Below, one piece after another: positions 1-6,435 of a stretch of 12,888 nt of DNA. Made by a program: the position numbers and the translations under genes. The stretch covers positions 1 to 12,888 of the forward strand of contig NHDX01000001.1 of assembly GCA_002171675.1 (NCBI GenBank). Direction: 5' to 3'. This DNA comes from Chloroflexi bacterium TMED70 (GTDB taxonomy: Bacteria > Chloroflexota > Dehalococcoidia > Lucifugimonadales > Lucifugimonadaceae). Below the pieces are notes generated by a model. It saw only the letters and a program-made list of their open reading frames with translations. It was not told the origin of the DNA and ran no database searches. Each line of letters begins with the position of its first letter. Position 1 is the stretch's first letter.

Positions 1-1151
1 GTTGCACCACCAACTTTGATAACCGCAACACCACCTGCAAGTTTAGCAAGTCTTTCTTGAAGCTTTTCTCTGTCATAGTCTGATGTAGTTTCCTCTATTT
101 GACTTTGAATCTCTTTCATTCTTCCTTCTATTTCAGGCTTAGCACCTTCTCCGTCTACAAAGGTCGTATCATCTTTTTTTACAACAACTCTTGCACACTT
201 ACCAAGGTCATCTAATGTAGCTGAATCAAGTTTTCTTCCTACTTCTTCAGAAACAACGTTTCCACCTGTAAGAATAGCTATATCAGCAAGCATAGCTTTT
301 CTTCTATCACCAAAGCCTGGTGCTTTTACAGCTGCAACGTTTATAGTTCCTCTAAGTTTATTCACCACAAGTGTTGCTAATGCTTCTCCTTCTACATCTT
401 CAGCGATAACAAGAAGAGGTTTTTTAGCTTGTAAAACTTTTTCTAAAACCGGTACTAAATCTGAAACAGCAGATATTTTTCCATCAGTAATTAGAATGTA
501 TGGATTTTCAAGTACAGCTTCCTGCGTGTCAGGAGAGGTAACAAAATAAGGAGATAAAAATCCTCTATCAATTTGCATTCCTTCAACATAATCAGTTTCA
601 TAATCAAGAGTTTTTGATTCATCTACTGTTATGACTCCATCTTTTCCTACTTTATCCATTACGCTAGCAATAAGGTTTCCCATTTCATCATCATGGGAAG
701 ACAATTTTGCTACATTAGAAATTTGATCTGTTTCTGATACAGGAATTGACTGACTAGAAATAGATTCTCTTACAGAAACTAATGCTTTATCAATTCCTCT
801 TTTGATAGCCATTGGATCCGCTCCAGCTGCAACAACTTTAAATCCTTCAGCAATAATAGCTTGTGCTAAAACTGTACTAGTTGTTGTTCCGTCTCCTGCG
901 TCATCATTTGTATTTTTTGAAGCTTCCTTTAAAAGTTGAGCTCCCATATTTTCGAACGCATCCTCAAGATCTATTTCTTTTGCGATTGTTACTCCATCAG
1001 AGTTTACCTGAGGAGGACCAAATTTTTTGTCTACTATAATATTTCTACCCCTTGGCCCTAATGTAACCTTTACTGTATCTGCAAGAATATCTATTCCATT
1101 TTTTAATCTCGTTCTTGCGTCTGCTCCGAATTTTAAGTCCTTTGCTGGCAT
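1..1151 (-). CDS. groEL: Chaperonin GroEL (Hsp60), 3' end cut by window edge
   Basis: This is the large subunit of the cytosolic GroEL/GroES folding chamber, an ATP-driven double ring that encloses unfolded proteins. About 383 residues are visible from the ATG at 1151. They cover the N-terminal equatorial and intermediate domains, the apical domain, and the start of the return through the intermediate domain, ending at the conserved GGVAVIKVG segment. Conserved motifs include TLGPRGRN near residue 30 and the ATP-site GDGTTT at 86-91. D52 and D87 fall at the same numbers as in E. coli GroEL. The hydrolytic Asp equivalent to E. coli D398 and the C-terminal tail, about 160 residues, lie outside the window. 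A GGAG ribosome site sits 10 bases upstream of the ATG. The gene follows groES by 47 bases and shares its promoter. Nothing in the visible part is degenerate. Confidence 0.98.
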   Translation of the reverse strand, partial: MPAKDLKFGADARTRLKNGIDILADTVKVTLGPRGRNIIVDKKFGPPQVNSDGVTIAKEIDLEDAFENMGAQLLKEASKNTNDDAGDGTTTSTVLAQAIIAEGFKVVAAGADPMAIKRGIDKALVSVRESISSQSIPVSETDQISNVAKLSSHDDEMGNLIASVMDKVGKDGVITVDESKTLDYETDYVEGMQIDRGFLSPYFVTSPDTQEAVLENPYILITDGKISAVSDLVPVLEKVLQAKKPLLVIAEDVEGEALATLVVNKLRGTINVAAVKAPGFGDRRKAMLADIAILTGGNVVSEEVGRKLDSATLDDLGKCARVVVKKDDTTFVDGEGAKPEIEGRMKEIQSQIEETTSDYDREKLQERLAKLAGGVAVIKVGGA

Positions 1152-1198
1152 TTTATTTAATCTCCATAGTTATTGTGTTATTTATAAATTTCTCAGTG

Positions 1199-1495
1199 TT
1201 ATCCAACGATTGCGAGTATATCGCTTTCTCTTACTATTAAATATTCTTTACCACCTTCAGAATATTCAGTTCCTGCATATTTGGAATATATAACTTCGTC
1301 TCCATTTTTAACTGATAAAGATATAGTTTTTCCATCATCATTTACTCTTCCTTCTCCGGCAGCCACAACTTTACCCTTTTGAGGTTTTTCTTTTGCTGTG
1401 TCAGGAATAATGATTCCGCCTGAGCTTTTAGAGTCATCTTCTTCATTAGGCTGAATTATTAGTCTATCTCCCAATGGTTTAAGTTTAAGTGCCAC
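1199..1495 (-). CDS. groES: Co-chaperonin GroES (Hsp10)
   Basis: GroES is the heptameric lid that closes the GroEL cage. The 98-residue product has the normal family length. It shows the N-terminal KPLGDRLII strand, the mobile loop with the SGGIIIPD segment (about residues 25-32) that docks onto the GroEL apical domain, the KGKVVAAGEG strand, and the C-terminal YSKYAGTE and DILAIVG segments. The start codon is GTG, read from the complement at 1493-1495. It is supported by a purine-rich GAGGAAGGAA ribosome site about 8 bases upstream and by the lack of any nearby in-frame ATG. It is the first gene of the groES-groEL operon, with its own promoter and a HAIR-type operator in the leader. Confidence 0.98.
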   Translation of the reverse strand: MALKLKPLGDRLIIQPNEEDDSKSSGGIIIPDTAKEKPQKGKVVAAGEGRVNDDGKTISLSVKNGDEVIYSKYAGTEYSEGGKEYLIVRESDILAIVG

Positions 1496-1516
1496 TTAGT
1501 TATTCCTTCCTCTTTT

Positions 1517-1537
1517 ATTGAGTTTTAGGTACTCAAA
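1517..1537. promoter_or_regulatory. HAIR-type inverted repeat (HspR operator) upstream of groES
   Basis: The sequence reads TTGAGT (1518-1523), seven bases, then ACTCAA (1531-1536). The HAIR consensus bound by the MerR-family heat-shock repressor HspR is CTTGAGT-N7-ACTCAAG. Twelve of the 14 consensus positions match, only the outermost base on each side differs, and the 7-base spacer is exact. The element lies about 26 to 46 bases downstream of the predicted transcription start and just upstream of the groES ribosome site, a good place for a repressor. No CIRCE element (TTAGCACTC-N9-GAGTGCTAA) is present, so control by HspR rather than HrcA is the simplest reading. Confidence 0.72.
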
Positions 1538-1568
1538 TAAAAATTGATTTTATGATTTTACATCTTCT

Positions 1569-1596
1569 ATTTTAAAATATTTTGAGAACCTGTCAA
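1569..1596 (-). promoter_or_regulatory. Sigma70-type promoter of groES-groEL
   Basis: On the minus strand there is a perfect -35 TTGACA (complement of 1591-1596), a 16-base spacer, and a -10 TAAAAT (complement of 1569-1574) matching five of six consensus bases. Transcription should start near 1562 and give a leader of about 65 bases. The promoter lies in the 141-base gap between the end of the SDR gene at 1637 and groES. It therefore gives groESL transcription independent of the upstream operon. No intrinsic terminator separates the two, so read-through is possible. Confidence 0.68.
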
Positions 1597-1636
1597 ATAG
1601 AAAGCATCATATAACAAAATTTAGAAAGGAATGATA

Positions 1637-2452
1637 TTATCTAGAAGTTAGCGCTCCGCCGTTAATATTTATTGATTGGCCTGTGATAAATCTAGCTTTA
1701 TCACTTGCTAAAAATGTAATTAAATCTGCAACTTCATCATCAGTTCCAACTCTTCCCATTGGAATAGATTCAGCTCTACTTTTCCAAAGAGCTCCTCTCC
1801 CAAGTGGGTCTAATCTTGCAGTTTCAGTTTGTCCGGGGCAAACTGAATTTACAGTAATTTTATTTTCTGCAAGTTCTTTTGAAAGCGCTTGAGTAAATCC
1901 ATCTATAGCAAAATTTGCTGCATTATAAGCCGCCATTCTAGCATTTCCTTCTTTTCCTGCCGTGGAGGATAAATTGATGATTCTTCCTCCTTCGTTTTGT
2001 TCAATCATTATTTTTGCTGCTATTTTTGAACATAAAAAAGATCCAAAAACTTTTATATCCATTACTTTTTTAAAAATTTCATTATCTAAATCAACTACAG
2101 GAACTCTGTCCTCACCATAAGGGGCAGCAGCATTATTTACAAGAATATCCACTCTGCCAAATATTTCTAAAGTTCTTTCAAATAGATCATTTACTTCAGC
2201 CTCTTTAGAAATATTAGTTATCATAGTTAGAGCTTCAGAGCCTTCATCTCGAATTTGATCTGCAGTTGATTCAACATCTTTCCAGTCAACTTCTTTTTCA
2301 TCTTCTGGAAATGTATTAGGGTCTCTTCCAGTTCCAGTAACAACTATTTTTGCTCCTAATTTTGCTAATGATACTGCAGTTGCTCTGCCTATTCCCCTAA
2401 GCCTTCCGGCTCCGGTTACTATTGCTACTTTTCCTGATAGTTCTCTATCCAT
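1637..2452 (-). CDS. SDR oxidoreductase, PKS-ketoreductase-like Lys/Asn swap (paralogue 1)
   Basis: This is a 271-residue cytosolic short-chain dehydrogenase/reductase. It has the Rossmann entry GRLRGIGRA (a lengthened glycine loop), an NNAA motif at 106-109, the catalytic Ser in LSST (S163) and Tyr in AAYNAAN (Y176). The second strand ends VVTGTGR with no acidic residue and with an Arg, which favours NADP(H). The usual YxxxK lysine is Asn (N180), while the usual catalytic Asn of the NxxG motif is Lys (K134 in MDIKVFG). This Lys/Asn exchange is known from polyketide-synthase ketoreductases, so the enzyme is probably active. It lies 2 bases after the 271-residue paralogue, and my ungapped hand alignment gives 152 of 271 identical residues (about 56%). 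Substrate is unknown; a beta-ketoacyl or similar carbonyl is a guess. Confidence 0.93.
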   Translation of the reverse strand: MDRELSGKVAIVTGAGRLRGIGRATAVSLAKLGAKIVVTGTGRDPNTFPEDEKEVDWKDVESTADQIRDEGSEALTMITNISKEAEVNDLFERTLEIFGRVDILVNNAAAPYGEDRVPVVDLDNEIFKKVMDIKVFGSFLCSKIAAKIMIEQNEGGRIINLSSTAGKEGNARMAAYNAANFAIDGFTQALSKELAENKITVNSVCPGQTETARLDPLGRGALWKSRAESIPMGRVGTDDEVADLITFLASDKARFITGQSININGGALTSR

Positions 2453-2454
2453 TT

Positions 2455-3270
2455 TTAATGTTCCATCACAGTTCCGCCATTTTGATTAATGGATTGACCA
2501 TGTATCCAAGAGGCAGCTTCAGTACAAAGATATGCACAAAAATCTCCAACTTCTTCATCTGTTCCATTTCTTCCAATGGGAGTTGTATCAGCCATAGTAT
2601 TCCAGGTATCTCCTCTTCCTAGTACATCCATTCTATGTGTATCAACCGCTCCAGGACAAACAGCATTAACATTAATGTTGTGTGGCCCCAATTCTCTAGC
2701 CATAGATTGAGTCATTCCAACTATGGCAAAGTTGGCACCATTATAGGCCAAGGTATTTGCAGAGCCTTTTTTGCCTGCAGTAGAAGAAATATTTACTATT
2801 TTCCCACCATTTTTACCTTCAATCATGTGTTTTACAACAGCTTTGGTACAAAGAAAAGTTCCAGTTACTTTTATATCCATAACTTTTTGAAAAGTATCCT
2901 CGCCTAAATCTAATATTGGGACTCTATCTTCAGCTCGGGCATAAGCCGCATTATTAATTAATATATCTATTCGTCCAAATTCATTCATAGTATCATCTAC
3001 CATTTTTTGTACATCTTCTTGGCTTGTCACATTTGAGATAAGCGGCAACGCTTTTTGCCCTTCAGCTCTTATCTGTTCCGAAACACTTTCAATATCTCGC
3101 CATCCGATTTTTTTCTCATCTTCCGGGAATGAATCAGGGCTTCTGCCAGTTCCTGTTACCACTACATCTGCACCCATTTTAGCTAAAGCTACCGCTGCAG
3201 CCCTTCCAATTCCTCTTAATCTACCGGCTCCAGTTACGATTGCAACTTTTCCTTTTAATTCTTTTTCCAT
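2455..3270 (-). CDS. SDR oxidoreductase, PKS-ketoreductase-like Lys/Asn swap (paralogue 2)
   Basis: This is the upstream member of the tandem SDR pair, also 271 residues. The nucleotide-binding loop GRLRGIGRA is identical to that of its partner. NNAA is at 106-109, SST near 163, Y176 in LAYNGAN, with Asn at the usual Lys position (N180) and Lys at the usual Asn position (K134 in MDIKVTG). VVTGTGR after the second strand again suggests NADP(H). Differences cluster in helices and in the substrate-loop region around 220-235, which fits different substrates or a heteromeric enzyme. The ATG at 3270 has a GAGGG ribosome site 5 bases upstream. The gene lies 41 bases after purK, so it is probably cotranscribed, although a link to purine synthesis is not implied by sequence. 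Confidence 0.93.
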   Translation of the reverse strand: MEKELKGKVAIVTGAGRLRGIGRAAAVALAKMGADVVVTGTGRSPDSFPEDEKKIGWRDIESVSEQIRAEGQKALPLISNVTSQEDVQKMVDDTMNEFGRIDILINNAAYARAEDRVPILDLGEDTFQKVMDIKVTGTFLCTKAVVKHMIEGKNGGKIVNISSTAGKKGSANTLAYNGANFAIVGMTQSMARELGPHNINVNAVCPGAVDTHRMDVLGRGDTWNTMADTTPIGRNGTDEEVGDFCAYLCTEAASWIHGQSINQNGGTVMEH

Positions 3271-3311
3271 TTTTCCCTCAATTAATTATTTTTATAAATT
3301 GTTTCATTATT

Positions 3312-4436
3312 CTAATCTATTAAAGCGTTTATTTTAACCAAAGAATTTTCAATATCATTAGTAATTATTGTTACGTGGCCCATTTTCCTGCCAGGCTTTG
3401 CTTCATCTTTGTTGTAAAGCTTTAAGTAGTGATTATCCATATTTTTTATTTCATTGAGTATTTCCTTATAATTTTTTTTATTAAAGAACTCTCCTAATAT
3501 GTTTTTCATAACAGCCTTTTTGTTTGATAGAGGTTTAGAAATTTTTTTATTTGAAACTATTTCACCTAATAACCCAAACTGAGATATTGAATGACTTTGA
3601 ATTGTTAGGTGCCCTGAATTATGTGGCCTTGGTGCTATTTCGTTGAAAAGTATCTTGTCATTATTATTAAGAAACATTTCTATAGCTAAAATCCCTGTTA
3701 ATTTTATTTCATTGATGAATTTAGTAGCTAATTCAATGGAATTTTTTTCAGCTTCTTTAGTAATTCTTGCTGGATAAATAGATATATCTAAAATTCCATT
3801 TTTATGTATATTTTCTATTGGTTGGAAATATTCAATATTTCCAAAGCAGTCCTTGCCTATAATTACCGAGAATTCTTTTTTGAAGTTTATAACTTCCTCG
3901 ATAATATAGTCCGTCATTTCATCTAAAAACTGTAAATTATTTTCAAAATCCTTATATGTGTTGATTCTATATTGCCCTTTGCCGTCGTACCCAAGGGTAT
4001 TTGTTTTCAATATTATAGGAAAATTTATATTTGATTCCTTCATAACTGAAACTAGGGCATCTCCCTTATTAAATCTTGTAAAGTTAGGTGTATTTATTCC
4101 ACACCTTGTAAAATTTGTTTTCTCATTTAATCTATTTTGTGAAATAGAAAGAATGTAAGGACTAGGGTTTATAGAAATATCTTTATTTATAAAACTTAAG
4201 CTTTCTACGGGTATATTTTCAAATTCATAAGTTATGGCATCACAATTTTTAGATAGAAACTCTAGGGCTTCTTTATCTCCATAATCTTTTCTTATATGAA
4301 TGGCATTTGTATTTTTTGCGGGAGGATTTTCTGAAGGATCAATAAAATAAACTTTTTTTCCAATGCTATCTAAATATTCAGATAACATTTGACATAATTG
4401 GCCTCCACCTATTATACCTATTGAATTATTTTCCAA
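3312..4436 (-). CDS. purK: N5-carboxyaminoimidazole ribonucleotide synthase (PurK)
   Basis: PurK uses ATP and bicarbonate to convert 5-aminoimidazole ribonucleotide (AIR) to N5-carboxy-AIR in de novo purine synthesis, and PurE then rearranges that product. The 374-residue protein is a normal-length ATP-grasp enzyme. It has a dinucleotide-fold-like start with GIIGGGQL (7-14), TYEFENIP near 70, the ATP-binding glycine loop LGYDGKGQ near 150, the catalytic NEIAPRPHNSGH block near 265-277, and KPGRKMGHV near the C terminus. The start is TTG (complement of 4434-4436). It is preferred because the next Met would remove the glycine-rich loop. It begins one codon after the purE stop, in the same frame, with no strong ribosome site of its own, so translation probably depends on reinitiation after purE. 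Confidence 0.95.
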   Translation of the reverse strand: MENNSIGIIGGGQLCQMLSEYLDSIGKKVYFIDPSENPPAKNTNAIHIRKDYGDKEALEFLSKNCDAITYEFENIPVESLSFINKDISINPSPYILSISQNRLNEKTNFTRCGINTPNFTRFNKGDALVSVMKESNINFPIILKTNTLGYDGKGQYRINTYKDFENNLQFLDEMTDYIIEEVINFKKEFSVIIGKDCFGNIEYFQPIENIHKNGILDISIYPARITKEAEKNSIELATKFINEIKLTGILAIEMFLNNNDKILFNEIAPRPHNSGHLTIQSHSISQFGLLGEIVSNKKISKPLSNKKAVMKNILGEFFNKKNYKEILNEIKNMDNHYLKLYNKDEAKPGRKMGHVTIITNDIENSLVKINALID

Positions 4437-4439
4437 TTT

Positions 4440-4952
4440 TTATTCTAACCAAGTTCCAATATGACTATCTTTGGCCACATTATTGCTATTTTCAGAAATC
4501 CTGTTTTTAAGTCTTTTTGACACTTCTTCATCACCTAATGCTAATATTTTTGCTGCAAGTAAAGCAGAATTTTCTGCTCCTGATTGGCCTATAGCTACCG
4601 TTCCAACAGGTACACCTTTTGGCATTTGTACAATCGATAATAAGGAATCTAAACCATTAAGATTAGAAGATTTTACAGGGACACCAATTACAGGCAATTC
4701 AGTTATGGATGCAACCATGCCTGGAAGATGAGCAGCGCCACCTGCACCTGCAATTATTACCTTTATTCCTCTGTCTTTAGCCTTTTTGGCAAATTCAAAC
4801 ATTAGATCAGGAGTTCTGTGAGCTGAAATAATTTTAGTCTCATGCGGAATTTCAAGTTCTCTTAGGACTTCAGAAGCTAGCCTCATAGTATCAAGGTCGC
4901 TTTTACTGCCCATAATAACTGAAACTAAAGGATCTTTTGATATCTTACTCAA
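4440..4952 (-). CDS. purE: N5-carboxyaminoimidazole ribonucleotide mutase (PurE, class I)
   Basis: PurE moves the carboxylate of N5-carboxy-AIR to C4, giving 4-carboxy-AIR, the step after PurK in purine synthesis. The 170-residue product has the class I signature: VIMGSKSD (12-19), ISAHRTPD near 43-50, AGAGGAAHLPGM near 68-79, and SIVQMPKGVPVGTVAIG near 106-122. Presence of purK beside it agrees with class I. The start is TTG (complement of 4950-4952), supported by an AGGAG ribosome site six bases upstream and by the absence of a nearby in-frame ATG. That ribosome site overlaps the TAG stop of the preceding alpha/beta hydrolase gene, so the two are probably translationally coupled. Confidence 0.96.
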   Translation of the reverse strand: MSKISKDPLVSVIMGSKSDLDTMRLASEVLRELEIPHETKIISAHRTPDLMFEFAKKAKDRGIKVIIAGAGGAAHLPGMVASITELPVIGVPVKSSNLNGLDSLLSIVQMPKGVPVGTVAIGQSGAENSALLAAKILALGDEEVSKRLKNRISENSNNVAKDSHIGTWLE

Positions 4953-4958
4953 TTTTAA

Positions 4959-4963
4959 CTCCT
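4959..4963 (-). promoter_or_regulatory. Ribosome site that fixes the purE TTG start
   Basis: AGGAG on the minus strand lies six bases before the TTG at 4952. It shares bases with the TAG stop of the upstream gene (4962-4964), giving the joint sequence TAGGAG. Confidence 0.7.
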
Positions 4964-5636
4964 ATGTTTGTAAAAAATTAATTATAGCATCTATTGAATG
5001 TTCTGGTTCATCAAAAGTATTTTTATGATTTACTCCGTTTAATACTAAAAAATTATCTTTATAATTTTGATTCATAAGTTTTTCAGTTAAATCAAAATTA
5101 TCATCTTTTTCACCCATTACAATGAGATGATTTTCTTTTTTCCATTTAATCTTTTTATAAGCACCTTCCCAACTAAGGGCTTCATTAAAAATTTTGCTAT
5201 ATGTGAAATAATTTTCTTTTCCTGTTTTATCACCTAACTTTTTCATTGCTAGTGATTTTTTCTTGAATCTTCTCTCTTCCAACTTAGGAGAACCTGGATG
5301 CATCCCTAGCGATATTAGTTTATTGATTTTTTTATTTTTGGATGCTAATTCAAATCCTGCTCTTGCACCCATAGAAAATCCCATATAATCAAAATCATTA
5401 ATTCCTAAATTTTCAATTAAATAATCAATATTTTTTGTCATCTCTGGAACGGTTAGTTTATTTGAATCAATTTTTCCTTCATTTGATCCGTGTCCTTCAA
5501 AATCGAAAACATGAACAGTTCTGACTGAAGATAATCTGTCCACCCATCCAGTTTCGATCCAAGATTTTTTATTTTGAGCCATTCCATGTCCTAGGATTAA
5601 ACTTGGACCGCTACCAAACGATAAATAAGATGTCAT
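4962..5636 (-). CDS. Alpha/beta-hydrolase family protein
   Basis: This is a 224-residue soluble serine hydrolase of the alpha/beta fold; the substrate cannot be told from the sequence. Visible motifs are the oxyanion-hole LGHGMAQ near 15-21, FDFEGHG at 44-50, the nucleophile elbow GFSMGA with S88, an acidic GEKDD segment near 175 that should carry the catalytic Asp, and a GVNHKNTF segment near 200 with the catalytic His. The complete triad suggests a working esterase, lipase or C-C hydrolase. At about 225 residues it has only a small cap. It is the first gene of the run leading into purE, purK and the two SDRs. The ATG at 5636 lacks a strong ribosome site, and a TATAAT lies about 35 bases upstream. 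Confidence 0.9.
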   Translation of the reverse strand: MTSYLSFGSGPSLILGHGMAQNKKSWIETGWVDRLSSVRTVHVFDFEGHGSNEGKIDSNKLTVPEMTKNIDYLIENLGINDFDYMGFSMGARAGFELASKNKKINKLISLGMHPGSPKLEERRFKKKSLAMKKLGDKTGKENYFTYSKIFNEALSWEGAYKKIKWKKENHLIVMGEKDDNFDLTEKLMNQNYKDNFLVLNGVNHKNTFDEPEHSIDAIINFLQT

Positions 5637-5669
5637 CTGAGTCTTTTTATTTGAATATTTATATCTATT

Positions 5670-5675
5670 ATTATA
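5670..5675 (-). promoter_or_regulatory. Possible -10 box for the hydrolase-purEK-SDR operon
   Basis: A perfect TATAAT is read on the minus strand in the 54-base gap between the divergent hydrolase and PIG-L deacetylase genes. It would start transcription about 27 bases before the hydrolase ATG. No good -35 is visible. The overlapping plus-strand TATAAA (5672-5677) could serve the deacetylase gene, so the two promoters would overlap. Confidence 0.35.
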
Positions 5676-5692
5676 AAGTAAGTTTTTTTTAT

Positions 5693-5697
5693 GGAGG
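5693..5697 (+). promoter_or_regulatory. Ribosome site that favours the TTG start of the PIG-L deacetylase gene
   Basis: A strong GGAGG begins inside the upstream in-frame ATG codon (5691-5693) and lies five bases before the in-frame TTG at 5703. A ribosome site cannot serve a start codon that it overlaps, so TTG is the better start and the ATG is probably not used. Confidence 0.72.
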
Positions 5698-5702
5698 TTA
5701 TT

Positions 5703-6431
5703 TTGTCAGAAAATCTTGAAAAAATAGCGATGGTAATAACGGCCCACCCTGATGATGCTGAATGGGGGTGTTCAGGTTCTGTTGCTAAATGGACTAGGCT
5801 AGGATGGGATGTGATTTATGTTCTTTGTACTGATGGTTCAAAGGGAACAGAAGACAGGTCTATATCTAGTAAAAAACTTTCAGAAATAAGAGAAAAAGAA
5901 CAAAGAGATGCTGGAAAAATACTTGGCTTAAAAGCAATAGAATTTCTAGGATATCCTGATGGATATTTAGAACCTACTTTAGACGTCAGAAAAGATATTT
6001 CAAGAGAAATTAGAAGATATAAGCCCTCAATAGTAATTACTACAAATCCAAATAGAGATTTACTCTCATCAGGATACATAGGGCACCCAGATCATTTTGC
6101 TGCAGGTGAAGCAACTCTTTCAGCTGTTTTTCCTAGTGCAAGGGATCATTTAACTTTTCCTGAGTTACTAGAAGAAGGTTTTGAACCCCATAAAGTAAAA
6201 CAAGTGTGGATAAATATGTTTAATATGGGCAACAACAGTAATCCTAATTATTTTTTTAATCCATTAGAAAAAGTAGATGTAGACACAGCTACTGATGCTC
6301 TTCTAGCTCATACTAGTCAAATATCTGACCCGGTACAAGCGAGAGAATTTCATCAAAGTAGAAGGGTAGACGTAGGAAAAATATGTAATACGCCTTATGC
6401 TGAAGCTTTTGCTAAATTTGAGTTAAATTAA
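5703..6431 (+). CDS. PIG-L/LmbE-family metal-dependent deacetylase
   Basis: This is a zinc-dependent N-deacetylase-fold enzyme of the LmbE/PIG-L family, which includes MshB and Bca of thiol biosynthesis and GlcNAc-PI de-N-acetylase. From the TTG it has 242 residues. The metal and catalytic motif AHPDD is at 14-18, followed by CTDGSKG (42-48), an REKEQRDAGKILG helix (63-75), FLGYPDG (81-87), and the third metal ligand in GHPDH (127-131). All key residues are present, so it should be active. Substrate is unknown; sugar-thiol deacetylation or conjugate amidation are possibilities. An in-frame ATG at 5691 would add four residues but overlaps the ribosome site. The gene is monocistronic, divergent from the alpha/beta hydrolase and convergent with the aldolase gene, with only four bases between their stops. 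Confidence 0.93.
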   Translation: MSENLEKIAMVITAHPDDAEWGCSGSVAKWTRLGWDVIYVLCTDGSKGTEDRSISSKKLSEIREKEQRDAGKILGLKAIEFLGYPDGYLEPTLDVRKDISREIRRYKPSIVITTNPNRDLLSSGYIGHPDHFAAGEATLSAVFPSARDHLTFPELLEEGFEPHKVKQVWINMFNMGNNSNPNYFFNPLEKVDVDTATDALLAHTSQISDPVQAREFHQSRRVDVGKICNTPYAEAFAKFELN

Positions 6432-6435
6432 TTTT

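Noticed and set aside
1027..1293. Plus-strand open frame opposite groEL/groES
   Set aside because: It is antisense to two conserved genes and has no family-like features.
1637..3270. Inactive pseudo-enzymes, because YxxxK lacks its lysine
   Set aside because: The lysine reappears at the position of the catalytic Asn in both copies, and Ser, Tyr and the cofactor loop are intact, as in polyketide-synthase ketoreductases.
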